Assembly (NCBI GenBank): GCA_030141605.1 | Contig: JAQGDQ010000021.1 | Span: 1 to 64,000, forward strand | Reading direction: 5' to 3' | From: Tubiluchus corallicola | Lineage: Eukaryota; Priapulida; Priapulimorpha; Priapulimorphida; Tubiluchidae | Length of the DNA: 64,000 nt | Shown here: piece after piece, positions 13,101 through 27,700 of the stretch | Position numbering within the stretch: position 1 is the stretch's first letter | How the letters are laid out: every line of letters begins with the position of its first letter | Made by a program: the position numbers and the translations under genes | Notes under the pieces: generated by a model | The model's database searches: none | The model's input: the letters and a program-made list of their open reading frames with translations, nothing else | What the model was told of the DNA's origin: nothing

Positions 13101-16100
13101 ATATATTACATTATCTTATATACTTACACTATTAACCAAACAGTAAGCGTGATTTGTGGGGTAATTTATGCAATTATAATTATGGTTTTCTCAAATCCCA
13201 TGAAAAAATGTCTAAATTTCTAGCTGTTTTCTAAACTACACCACTTATAATTTTACGAAGCAGCACGCTTCAACTTAACACAGCAATATTAAGTTATTAC
13301 AAAAACTAATAATTACTGTACCCATATAATGCATTATGTACGTATCGTAGACCAATTTTTAAATTCTGTATGTCAAAAACTAGCTACCAATTTAATTCTA
13401 CGTCAATGTCAGTTTCATTTGCCTAATCATAATAGTTTTGTCCAGCTTCTAGGAATCAACACATTTATTGAGCGACGATCGTTTCGGCTAATAAAGTCAT
13501 TATCAAACTATAAATCAAGCCAAAAAGAATAAATAATAGAATAATAATACAAAGGCACAAACTGAAACTAGAAAACTACAGATTAGAATTCAAGTTATCA
13601 AAATAAACTAGATTGTAACGGAAGAAATTGCAAGAGAAATGAACAAAATTTTACCGAACACATTACCCAGAACCAAAAAAGAACACAACAGGCAAATAAT
13701 TAATACAAGTCTACATAATGAAGAGCGACAGCAGTAAGCATTATAAGAATAAAACACAACTTCTACATTTTGCACAATTTACAACAAGTGGGAACTACAA
13801 TAAGGGAGACCAGCAGCATGTCAATGTGAAAGTGACAAGAGACTAAATCCAGCAGGACATTGTTTATTATTATTTATTTATATATTATTTATTCTTCTTT
13901 TTAGCTTGATTTATAGTTCAAAAATGGCTTCAATAGTCGAAATGATCATTGCTCAATGAAAATCTAGATAATAGTTTTGGTATATCACAGCACATGCTTT
14001 TTCCATTGTTAACTTTTTCTGTCCAAAATCTCAAAATGCTCAAAGCTGACAAAGGGCCACCCTAAATATTCTTGAAAGGGACCATGAGAACATGGAAAAC
14101 AGCCAAGAAAAAGCTTACACGGAAAGTGCAAGGTTCAGCCAAAAAATGGCTTTTAGCCACCGAACTATTAAAGATGGATAGAAATTCATGGAATCATTTC
14201 ACAGTAAAACATACTGCGGAGTAATGAACTAGCTTATTTAAGAATCAACACTTTTACCAGCATCTGCTATGGCAAGTAACGTGTTGTAGCTTAAGTTGCT
14301 GTGATAAGAGAAAAAGAAATATGCATTGCCTAATCAGTAATCACTAACACTTATGATTGCACAGGTAACTTAGTGCAATCATTATCCAGTAGTTTATGAT
14401 TTATAAACTGAAATAAAGTCAAAATGCTGCTCCAAAGCCGATTTAAAAATTAGCGTAATGCATGCATTTGAAAATGTATGCACCTGGCTCGTCTCCCAAA
14501 ATTCCAACATTTCCAACACGCACTAATTTTATGGTTTACAGTGTTTACAAGTAACAAAATCAGACTGCCCAAATTACCACACTGTAGTCCATCTGTAAAA
14601 GGTCATATTTTCCAGGAACTTTGACAAATGCATTCCTCATGTTCCAGTCATTTTTGGTTTTGTCTTTAAATCTACAAAAATAAGGTTTGCATTAGCAAAG
14701 ACCTTTTTCTCTTTTTTTGAACTTCTCGTCAATCATTTACATAGCAAAAAATCTCTGTTTTGTTATTTTTGTCGCATGAAATAGTAAATTTACGGATAAC
14801 ACCTTGTATATATATATATACCGAGCTCGGAGCAGCAGAATTTATTCATACACCGTCAGTTAAAATATTTTTGCTATAGTTGGTAGAACAAACTTGTATT
14901 ATGTAAACTAGATCACTTCTCCACCACAAAAAGCTAACCAGTAATTATTGCTTTGTTTGTACTCTGAACTTTTGTATGTCTGAATGCGAATAAAAATTAA
15001 TATAAAAAATAATTACGTTCTAAATGTTTACTTATTCAATAGTCACAATTTATTGCAATATGAAAGATAAAGATCGAAATAAAAGAGAAAAAGGGAGTTT
15101 CAAATTAAAAATAAAATGTAATAAATAATACAGAAAAATTCTTAAAGAACATATTAGACGCTATAATCATTTACAGCTACACATGAAAAAAGTCGAATGT
15201 TTGAGTAAGCAAAAATCAAAAGTCCACAAATTTTTGAAAAATAACAAACTTTCAAAAAATATTACTTTACATTATGTATTAACTGAGCTCTTAATTTCAT
15301 TTAAATTACTGACTAACGAGAAGCCAAATTCTGCCTCAAAAATTAAGAAAACTCAGTTATCTTATGAGTAAAAATTCTGACTTTTGCTCCCACTGCTAAA
15401 ACAATCTTAAAAGCAACAACGAAATAAAAGAAGTGCAAAAAGATGATGTGTCATACTTATTCTTGAAGACAGATTTAGCTTTTTCCATGTCTGGACCACA
15501 TGGGATGAGGCTGTTCTGTCCTTTTTTACCAACCCGACCCCATCGAAACCAAACATTATATGATTTTGAATTGTCGTCCTCCAGCAATTGCAGAATATAA
15601 TATTTATTGTTATTCCATTGCAAATTCGTCTGCAAAAGTAAAATGGCCAGTTGAAGAAGTCAATGTCCATCAGACAATAATCACCAAGGATAGGCAAATT
15701 ATTCATCAACAATTAATCAACAATTACAGGCAAATGCAGAAATAAATTTTTGCCTACTCCTCTTTAGTTCTCCATTCATAATAAAAGAAATAATTAATGC
15801 CCGAGTAACTTCTGACACCTTTTATTATCAAAATGTGGTTAAAGTTTATTCTGAAAACAAGAAATCTTTCCACCTTATTAGATTTTCTGTTCAATGCCAG
15901 AAGTTACTTACATACAGAACTGTAATGAGTTGTTCTGTATTTCTTCAGAGCTACTTCTACAAGGAATATTTTCTAACATTGATTAGCTATGATGTCACGC
16001 TTAGGAACTAGTCCAGTCCCACTAAACTAGAAAAGAGGTAGCTGTCTAAAAATCTGATTTGCTTAAACTTGAAAAAGTATCACGTAAAATATAAAAAAAT

Positions 16101-19100
16101 TAAAACACCAACCTGATTCAGCATAGCATCATAAATGTCATTGTTCTCATAATAAACGTGAGCCTTTCCCAGCTTTTCAACACATTCTGGATCAACTGGA
16201 GCTTTCCCAGACACTATCACAGTCCTAACTGCAACAAAGAGAAAACGACATTTAGTAACCACTAGTTCAATGCTTCCTTCCATTCCCATTTTCTCCCATA
16301 ATTAACAAACTGAACTTGTGAAAAAATGCATCCTCGCGATTTCCACTACACTTTAAACCTGTTAATCTGATTCAAAATATACCTAGTAGTTACAGGCTGA
16401 AAATGTAGTGGGATAAGTTTCGTTTCATAATAGTTGTGGATATCGGTTGCACTTTCAAACTAGACTAAACAGATATGGTACAGATTCAATAGGTAATCGA
16501 GTATAATTATTTTTTCAGTTATGTTATGAAGAAGTAGGTGCACATGAAAACCATGTGTTCATGCTGATACGAACCTTCCCATTTGAATAGGCGCGAAATG
16601 CTAAGTTACTATACAAAGGGAGCACCACATCACTTGGTTTTACCTCAATGACATTGCCGCTTGGATGAGAGGGTTTCTCAAAAGCACGAACAGTGGTTTT
16701 CATGTACTCTTATTTTGACAGCTATATTTGTCGCAAGATTTTTGTGGATTTACTGAAAACAAGGTGAAAATGCTGCTGGCAATGTAATCAACTTGCGCTG
16801 GTCAACTGAAAAAATAATCAGTGATCAGAAATAAAGGCCCAAATTGATAAAACTTTGAAAAAATAGGATATTATAAAAATAATTATGACGGAGTCACTGC
16901 AGATGAACAAACATCTAGAAGTAGTATAAAAACTCTTGCGATAAAATATGTATATTGCAGGCATTTTCAATTTGGGCTGCAACCGTTCAACACAGCTATA
17001 CAACCTGCAAAACTTAAGCCTTAGAAACCTAACATATGTTAAACTAATTTCTGTATTAGTAAGCGAAATACTTGATAATATACATTTCAGACGTGCATTT
17101 CATGCAGGCAAAAGCCAAAAATGCTTAGCAAAATACTCAGCAAGCAGAAAATAATATAGTAATTGGTCTATTACACTCTATTTGTTTTTCCCCATGTCAC
17201 ACAACACAGATCCTAACTTCAAAATCCTTTTTGGGGCCACTTTGTGCCAGCTACAACATACATTGCAGGGTTGATCATTTTCAATTGCAAATTAGTGTCC
17301 ATAATCACAATTCCTCAAAATTAAAGATCTTTGACATTATCACTTCGTTTGAAAACATAAACAAAAAATACATACTTACCATTAGCTTCTATATCTTCCT
17401 TGCTATCAACTGCTTTCTGTTTCTTCGACAATTTTTGCTTTTTTACTGAAACATCTTCATCTAAAATATACAGAATTTAAAAATAACAGTTTTTGTTTAG
17501 CAACTGAATTAAAGCAAATCACCTACATAAAAACTAAAATACTGAAAAGGCAACATCCACTAACATAGAAACTGGCACATATCAACAGCAATATTATAAA
17601 ACACACCGCTATCAGCAACTTGAGTTTCCTGTTTCTTTCGAGACTTTGCCTTCTTCACCGGAACCTCATCATCATCTAGGAAGCCAAAGAACAGAATCCA
17701 ACAACTGCTGATAATCTTTAATCCATATTCACAATACTTATGTGTAAACCAGAAGCAAAGCATTTCATCGATAACTGTACTCAACCAATTAAATCGAGTT
17801 TATTTTTCTCTGTAACATTTCAGGAATGAATACAAGTATAAAAATATATAAACATAAACAGAATAATAAATGTGTTAATAAAGTAAATATAAAGTCAACG
17901 AGGTAGGGTAGCAAATTGACAAAAAAGTCACAAAGTCAGTTACCCTTACTGACTAGCAATAGTGACAATAAAAACAATGGAACTGCATCCTTGTTGTTTG
18001 CTTTCTCTAATTTTAGTTTACATTATAGGCTAATTTAAATTACAATACCAAAAAATGAAACTGCTAAGACTGCTAACTGAGAAGTAATAACTCGAATAGG
18101 AAGAATGACAATATGACATTCTTATCATTATTTCAATATTATTTTTTACATTTCAACAGAGTGCCTCTCTGTAGTTGCTCATGATGGGTGATACCAGATT
18201 TTTAGATAACTGCAGCTACTGATTCATTTTAATCCAATAACAAATTACAAGGCAGATACCAATATTTGGCTAAATCAGAAACCAACCCGCGGGCCAAATC
18301 TGCACAGCAAAAACTTTTTTTCACTTAACTTCGACGTGATCGCATTTTCACAATGGGTTGTCCTGAAGTCAGGTTATTTTCCATGTACACACTAGTGTTT
18401 ATTCAAGTCGGTGCTTGATGATCACAATGATTTCGATATGATAAAGTAACAGCGTAGATGCTGCGTAAGCTTTTTTCCATTACCACGTTCAATGCCATCC
18501 TACTACCCTAGTGTTTTCCCCCAACTACCAAATACGAGATAACACATAATACGAGGTATGACGTCACAAATACTTGCTTCTTGAAAATTTTATGGTATCA
18601 TGCAAGTCACACCAGTGCATAAGCAAACACTTGCACAACTGCCAATGAAACTTTTAGGTGCAATGCCAAGCTTTTCCATGCGTGGTATAGTGTCATATGT
18701 AAACACCTACATGATTATTCATAGCACTGGCGAGTGCAACACCTTGAACGACTGTAATACCTTAGTCGTAGGTAATAATAACCATGTTAATACCCGACAA
18801 TGCACTGACAGCAAAAGCTTGTTTTCCGTACCACACAAACACATTTTACTTAGCAGCGAGTAAAAACAAGAAAACTGAGACTTATGCTGATTTTTTTATG
18901 CTTAACAGAATAAAGCAATTTACGTACCAGCCTCAGCATCGGCATCATTGTCATCGTTATAAGTCTTCTTTTTCTTCTTTGCACGTTCACTCTTCCTTAC
19001 TACAGCGCCGGCTGGAATGGGAGTTACAGGAGCTGGGGTTGATGCTGTGTGAGCAGGTGCACCTAATAAAGCATGCATATCTAACTAGTTTTCCAAAATG

Positions 19101-21660
19101 CAATTATTACAGTCATACAATGACATAAGTTTAATAAACATACTCACTGTCCATCTAAAAAGTAGCAGAAGTTAATTTCATTTGAACTGACTGACCATAA
19201 TTTATAAATAGAAGTTTTAGACAAACTTATAGACAATATAGTTAACAGTAAATTTTAAATTTAAATTTAAGAAGCATTCAAACAGTCAAGAAAAGAACAG
19301 ACAGTTGAATCAAATATGAAAACAATTCAACAAGCTCGGCTTTTCCAAGGTCTTGGAAAATATGTGGCACATTGTATAACTAAAATAACATACAATAAGA
19401 TGTACATCTAACAAATAAGTTCTGATTTTCTAAGCAAAAAAAAATCAAGAATTATTTTGATTTCTCAAAAACTGGCATAAAAATGATTAACATAATCATT
19501 CTAATTTATAGTGCAAGTTTTTACAGCTAGAGTAAAGAATGTATCAGCTTCCGCGCTCACAGATTTTAAAATGTCTAGGACCATACTAGATTTTACTCGT
19601 TGAACTTTGTATGTAGCTTCAGAATCACAATGCTGCATGCTTTTTACATCCACCGTGCATCCATTCCCCAAAACAACTGTGCTAGCATCGCCACCCCCGG
19701 CAAGCAAACACTGCTCCAGTTGAATGGAATCAGGAGCATCATAACAATTCCATTGCTTCCTCTCATCTTGCCATTGCCAGCTGTACAAATCTAAAAATCA
19801 AAAAAATTCAAAATTAACTCACTTAACGACAACAGTTTCATGATTCCTTTGTATCGGTGACTTAAATATGGCCCAAGAAAATATAAGCACTCTCTGTTCT
19901 GTTAAAATTACATTTGTACAATTACGTTCAAAGTTAGAAACTGCTTTCACCAGTCGCCATTTTATTTGCATTTCTGTTGAAGGGGAAGATCCACAAGATA
20001 AGCGCTACTCAAAGAGCATTAATGATCAGCATAAAACAGAACAGGTAATCTGTAACACTAGTAACTAAATTGAATTATTTTAGAGTGGTTTGGCTTTAGA
20101 TAAAACATACTGAGATAAACACACAGAATTTTGTACAAGCTATTCTGACTTTTCAGTAATGCTACAAATGTCCACAAATATAGGCCTATCCTTGTCACAT
20201 TTATAGCAGGATTCACAGTCGAGTGAATACATGTGCGATGAATGACTCATGGCTGCCTGCTTTCAATACTTACTCCGGGAAGTTTCATTTGCCGTACTGA
20301 TCATGACTATTAACCTCCTACAATATACATAGTCGAGATATCTCTACCGGTGATTCAATCACTTATACTTCAGAAACATTCTTGACAATGAGTCAGGATT
20401 CGGTGAAATAAACATTTGCTTTGGGAAGGTGTTTAAAATTCTCCCACATAATTTAAATTCCCTAATATTAACCCTAACACCAGCCCCAAGTCAACCCTAA
20501 CCCCAGCCCTAATCCTACTCCTCTTCACAAACTAATTTCTTGTGTGTGGGGAATTGTAAACTTCAGCCCTGGTTTGTATATAGCCTGGCATAGAATGGTG
20601 GATTTCAGCCTAAACTGTGCCAAAGTGTTTATAAAATACATGAAAGAGCCAGTCTCTAAAAATTAACATGTTGTTCATTAGTGCATAATAAACATATCAC
20701 AATTGTACTAATTATTTGTTTTGGCTTTATTTATAACATTGAAAACGACAGTTGCGTGAAACGATTGACTGCGCTAATGAACATGTTTATAAAAAAGTTA
20801 CATATAGAACCATGGTTCCATTTAACCATATTCTCATAATACTATACTTTTCTGCAACAAATTAGTGCTATAGAACACAGACTTACTAAGTGACTATAAG
20901 TCTATAAACACAAAAAACTCACCAACACAATAAATTATTGTAAACAGTTTCCTTTTCTATTCTATCTAATTTTACTTCTGAGCTACGTTTCAGCAAATAT
21001 GATAGAAGTCAGCATCTGGCGGAAATTTTGCAAAACTAGATAAAAAGATGACCAATGACTAAAAACAAGTCTAACTGCACTTTTGGTAATAATATGCTTC
21101 CAAAAAAATTATAAACCTTGTTAAGTATACATACAATGTTTATAGAAAAAATGTCACATTTTTGGCACTAAAATAAGATTAAAATGAAGACTTAAAGTCA
21201 AACTAAACCCTTACTATAATACAAAAGTTTCTACAGTGTAAAATACTACTCAGAATAAGAATATTCAGTTTAGTTTATTAGAAACTAGCTCTGCAGCCAG
21301 CAAACTAACTGATCTTCATGCAATGTTAAACAAAATTACCTCCGTCTTTGCTTTTTAGCACACACCGAATGCGCCTCTCCCAACCTGTGCCCTTGTGTTT
21401 TTGTACCATCTTTTCAAATTTCACCATAAATTTTGTTTTGTTTTCGGCTGTTAATGTCACCTGTTTCACAAAGTGAAGATCTAACAGTAAACATTATAAA
21501 CATTATGGCGAGTAGACTAATAGCTAAATTAATAATGGATTGGTATAAACAATTAAATAGAAAAATAAATCTTTTACTCTAACTGACAGTGTCTAAATGA
21601 ATGAGGCCCATGGGTCTGCAACTTTGTTTTAGATTTGCTACTGACAAATTAATGGAAAGT

Positions 21661-21719
<59 letters not shown>

Positions 21720-21739
21720 TGATGATGATGATGATGATG

Positions 21740-21791
<52 letters not shown>

Positions 21792-24700
21792 CAATAATGT
21801 TTAATAACAACAAAAAATGTTTATTCTAACATTATCTAACCTCTTTTTGTCCTTTTCCATATGCAACATTAAGAGCTTTTGATTGTTTACTTGAATAAGG
21901 TGTCCACTTGCTACCATCGTCTTCCCATTCCCAGTACAAGTTATGCGCATTATCAGCAGTTCCATTTGTTACTGTTGCACTATTATTCACCACATCTTCA
22001 AAAACAAAAACATGTCATTACATGAACAGTGCACCAAAAAGTAATGACGGAAAATTCTGGCAAAAATTGCTTGTAGGAATATGTTGATACATCCCTCCAT
22101 GCCAGAGACAGCTGAAGACAATATGGCACATAGTAGTAGCCGTATTTTAAGTGAGTTTTGTCCAAACAAAACTACAGTGTTCCCTCACTTCTCGCAGGCC
22201 CACCTGCGATAAGTGAATTTCCGCGAAGTAGAGCTGCTATGCTTATTTTAGTAGTTATACATTATTTTAAATCTTTATAAACACTTCCCACACTCTTATA
22301 CATAACCCTTTCCCATTCCCTTAATAACTTTTCCCATACTGTACATGTACCTTTTAAAAAACTTTACTTAAATGTTCATCAAAATGTTTTAAACTCTTAA
22401 GCCTAGATGAGTAGTACCGCAAAAACCCGCTAAACAGCGAAAATACAGCGATAAATATTTTACTTTAATATTTTTGAAAACCCGCGAAACAGCGAGTCCG
22501 CGATAAACGAACCGCGTAGTAGCGAGGGAACACTGTCCAACATTTGTAACAACACACATTCATGCTAAGTATGTACATAAATACATCACAACTATGTATA
22601 GAGGTCAGTTATCCAATGAAATGGTTTATCAATCTTTAAAAAGCTATTTCAGGCCATTAACAAAGATAAGAATAAATGGACTGTTAAGTTTAACAGCACA
22701 CAAAAAGGATAATATAATTATTTTATTCCCCTAAACCCTAGGCTGTATTAATAGTACTCAGCATCGGTACCTAGTAGGCTGACGTAGCTGTCTCACGACG
22801 AAGCATGCAATTAAGTAATTAAGAAGTCTGGCTGGGAAAAACTCTGTCAAATGACTTGTGTGGGAAAACAGTAACTTTTGTGACTCATAGATCGTGTGTT
22901 CAGGCTCTCAGGGTGTAATAACTGAATGCTTGTTATTAACATAACAGTGCAGTTAGTTGAAATGTACCAGTGGTTATTTTTATTAAAAACGTAAATGATT
23001 ACAAATTCTTCACTGCCGCTGAACCTTAACAATCTAGTACCTGACGGATATAAGGAAAAGGGTACCCAAGTCTGATTTTTTTCTACCTGTGTAAATACTA
23101 TGAATTACATTTTTTAAAAGCTTGAAGTGAATATTGTCAACCCAAGCTTGACCAGCTGCTTTGTCTGGCTTACTTGCCAAAAATAGCCTTAATGTTAACG
23201 TAACTTTGTTCGCATATTAGGTTTTTAGACAAACTATAATGATATATTACTCTTTGGTTTCAAAAAGTTCAGATGCAAAATTGTAAAATTATTTCATATT
23301 CACAATTTGTGCAGTGAAATGTTATTGACTTCATGTCTAAGGAGTAACACTAACAGTTCTCACAAGTGGGAAGCACAGAAAAAGGCAATTTTAAATTTGA
23401 AATAATGAGCACAAAGGGGCATGAGCAAGATCACACCCTACAAGTCTAGTGCTTTTTTAATGGTGGATACAAGTTATCTGAGTGCCAGTCCTTCTTTAGA
23501 AAACCTTTGAATTGCACAAAATCTTCGCTTAGATGCACAACCTTTGTTTTGGCTACCAAGTTCCTGGCCATACCTTTAAGCAATGCAAGAACAGGTGCAC
23601 TTGTACAATTTGTGATAAACGCCCTACGGTGCTCCATGGCGAGCTCCGTCAGGCTTCCAATGCCAAGAGTGATATCTTTAAGCGAAGTGAGATTCTTTGA
23701 GATGTAGCTATCCAAGTGTAAGAGACCTATTGTTAATTGTTGTAATTGGTATATTGAATGTGCCGTACAACATGAGGTATACAATGTGCATTGATCTAAT
23801 AATCTCAGGTTTGGTGCAATAGTCAAGGTAGCTCAAGATTAGTATGCGAAGTTAAGATGTACACATTAGTACAACTGTATGTTATTGTTATATGGGTTTT
23901 CACTTACTACCGAGGTGTTCCCGTCAAGGAGCCAAAGAGCATACATGTACTGAATAGTCATGTCAGGTTCATGTATGATACCTGTGATTGCATAAGTACG
24001 AGCAATAATATGCATAATTACTTTTGAAAGAGCACTATGGCATCAATTGTGCCAACATTCCCCTCTGTCATGATAGTTACACCCTACTTGTGACATAGGC
24101 ATTACTGCTTAACTGTTATCCCCTGCCCAATAAAGGCTTCCCTCTTGTAAGCCAGATGTAACATTACCACCTCTAGCTGACGAGTCACTTGCTATGAAAC
24201 TTCTTTAATGTTTTTCAATAAAATAGTTTATTTTGCCTAAATCTGTGCAGTTTTGGTGTTTCCTGTTAATGACTTTACACTTTATATTACACTAGCCAAA
24301 CCCCACAAAAAGAATTTTGTGCACAAATCAACACACAACCCACACCACACCACTCCACCTCATCACACCACACTGCACCACACCATACCACTCCACCTCA
24401 TCGCACCACACTGCACCACACAATACCACCACACCGCACCGCACCACACCGCACCACACCATACCACTCCACCACATCACACCACACTGCACCACACCAC
24501 TTCACCACCCACACTACACACCACACCACCCACACCATAATACTCCACCACATCACACCGCACACCACACTGCACCACACCACCCACCCACCTACACACC
24601 ACACCACCCACACCATACCACTCCACCACATCACACCGCACAACCCACACCACACCACCCACACCATAATACTCCACCACATCACACCGCACAGCACCAC

Positions 24701-27700
24701 ACCATAACACCACACTGCACCACACAATACCACCACACCGCACCACACACACCATACCACCTACACACCACACCATACCACTCCACCACATCACACCACA
24801 CTGCACCACACCACTTCACCACCCGCACACCACACCACCCACACCATAATACTCCACCACATCACACCGCACACCACACTGCACCACACCACCCACCCAC
24901 CTACACACCACACCACCCACACCATACCACTCCACCACATCACACTGCACAACCCACACACCACACCACACCACCCACACCATAATACTCCACCACATCA
25001 CACCGCACCATAACACCACACTGCACCACACAATACCACCACACCACACCACCCACACCATACCAGTCCACCACATCACACCACACCACACCATACCACT
25101 GCAGCACACCGCACCAGCCACACACCACACCACACCACCCACACCATGCGACTCCACCACATCACACCACACTGCACCACACCATACCACTCCACCATAT
25201 CACACCACACCACACCACCCACGCCATAATACTCCACCACATCACACCGCACTGCACCACACCACACTTCACCACAACACCCACCCACTCCATACCACAC
25301 TACCCACACCACACCCCACACACCCTATCACCCCACCACACCATCCATAGCACAACACACAAAGCACACCACCACCACACCACATCAAATCCACCACCTC
25401 ACGTGGTGATCATGATGATGATGATGGTGGCAACGATGATGACACCTATAGCACCAACAGCACAGCATTACAACAAAACCATTCCAAACATTTTTCACAA
25501 AGTTGAAACTATGTGCTTTAATATGATAAATAGCAAAGGCCCCGCAAAAGATTTTGCATAAAAAACCATATATAATCAATAACACGCGAACATCCTACCT
25601 AGTCCTCATTTATTACACAAAGCCCGTAACATCATGCCTACTGTTTGTTTAACTAACGCAAACCTGTAGCAGGCAGCTTTTTGCTGAATTAAAGCTATAA
25701 GATTATAGACCGAATACAATGGATGACGTCACAACAATGCCTTTGCGTCAGCAGTTTTCTAAGCGAAAATTGCCGAAAATGGAACCTCTAATTAACTCGT
25801 CGGTACTTCTCTCGGTGGACCTGCCCTCAAATATAGCCCACATCATCGTGTAGCCCTGTCCTTCCTCTTTGTAAAGAGCCCCATATCTCCTTCCTAGAGT
25901 CCCACCGGGCGACGCTAGAACGTTTTTTCCGCATGCTGTTTGGTCAAAATTTCGAAAAAATCGCGAGTTGGGTCCGGGAAAACGCCCGTTGCGGGACCCC
26001 GTGGAATTCTAAATATGCCTACTACACCCACCGCTGAACGGGCTATCTATCCATACCCAGCACCCCCCTCGACCCATTCCCGTTCTCTACATCTCAGCCG
26101 TATAACTTTTGCAAAAAACGCCCGAAAAAGGGCCATTTTTGGAGGTTTTTCGCCCCCCGTTCCTCCCGGTGGGCCCGATTCGAAAAATAAACCATCAATG
26201 AGACGACACTAGATCGAGACCTTTCGTTTGATATATAGATCGCCGCAAATGGTGCCCTCGTCAAAGCTGTAGCCTCGAATCTTATATATATATAAATAAA
26301 TATATATATATATATATATATATACCAAGAATATTAATATAAGAGATTTAAGGTTAACCCGAATATAATGTGAATTTAGTTTAAGTTGTAAAGAAATTTG
26401 ATCACCCATTTGTATTCGTGAGCCTGCAATAAACTAAGTCTATCTGGACCATGGTAATGCTTGGAATACCAAATGTTGTTGTTCGAATTTGTGTACTCAA
26501 TTTCCACAATTAAATTACAAGCATACAGTAACTGCTGGATTGGTGTGAACAGAAATTCATTTGCGAACAAGTTTAATCTCTGTTTGTGATTGTGTCATAT
26601 GAACATTAGTAAGTCTATGAACATAAATTATTGATTTGTCATTGCTTATAGTAAATTTAATCACGTGTGTAACATTTCCGCAAACACTGATATGGTTAGC
26701 TAGCAATTATTAGATAATTTCATATTATATTATATGATTATTGAATAATATAATGAACGATGAGCATTACTAGCCTCGCAGGTTTTGCTTGATATGTTCC
26801 CACCGAAGATGTAATTCGTCACGATTATAGTTTACTTCACATTGCACTGTTTAGCAACTTTAGCAACAATATAAATCTTAGTGTCATAGTAGCATTGAGT
26901 TCTGAGTAATTTGTAATGTAGTCAGACATTTTCCAGTTTGTGTTGAATTTACTAGTTTAGTAAATCTGCGCTTTGCCTTGTGCCCATGCTTACGTTCATA
27001 CAAGTTGTATTTATCTTAATGGATACAGAGTTTTGATTGCCTGTTGGTTTAATGTTGTTTGAGACAAAACACATGTTCTACTATGCAGCTATGTTGCCTC
27101 TTTACAATTAGGAGTTAAATTTAACCAGTTTGAACTTTGTTCTGACAAATTTTGTAGTTATGGCAATCACTGGTTGTACGTTAGTCACAGGCTGATGTAA
27201 ATAGCCCATACAGTCTGGTCAATTTAGGGGAGCCACGTAATTGCCTGACTGAATTTACCTTTATTGGATGGCACTGCCCTCTATTAATGATAGTCAGGCA
27301 TTGTTCTGTTGTCCAGTTTTTGCATTTTAGTGAACAATGGACGGCGTGCTGGCAGATGCTAGAATACGTGTTTACGAGATTGTTGTGAGAGTTATGAAGC
27401 TATTCTATGAGGTTGTCAAGTTAATTTACGTGTTTCATTAGCAGAAATAAATGTCTCTTGCCTTACATAGTCTTCGTTATTCATTACATCAATAAATATT
27501 TCAACGAATTAGACAGTACATTAGCAGCAACCCACTAATCAAGGCACTATACCATGGAATTTTTTATTAATTGCACTTATTCTTGTCACAAACAATTATT
27601 TCCTGATAGCTGTGATTCCACTAGATCAACTTCATGTGTAAACTAGGTTGAATTTGCGCTTATGCGACATTAAACTGTACAGGGCAGTGCTTCCCATTAA

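Noticed and set aside
15407-15745. Open frames overlapping the WGR exon in other frames
   Set aside because: Shadows of the PARP exon at 15457-15629, whose frame is fixed by the family alignment.
21601-21804. 67-codon poly-Asn/Asp protein
   Set aside because: It is the AAT/GAT microsatellite read in one frame, intronic to PARP.
24253-25321. Several long open frames (His/Thr/Pro-rich on +, Val/Trp/Cys-rich on -) up to 222 codons
   Set aside because: All are produced by the C/A-only minisatellite; the composition is dictated by the repeat and there is no domain or splice context.
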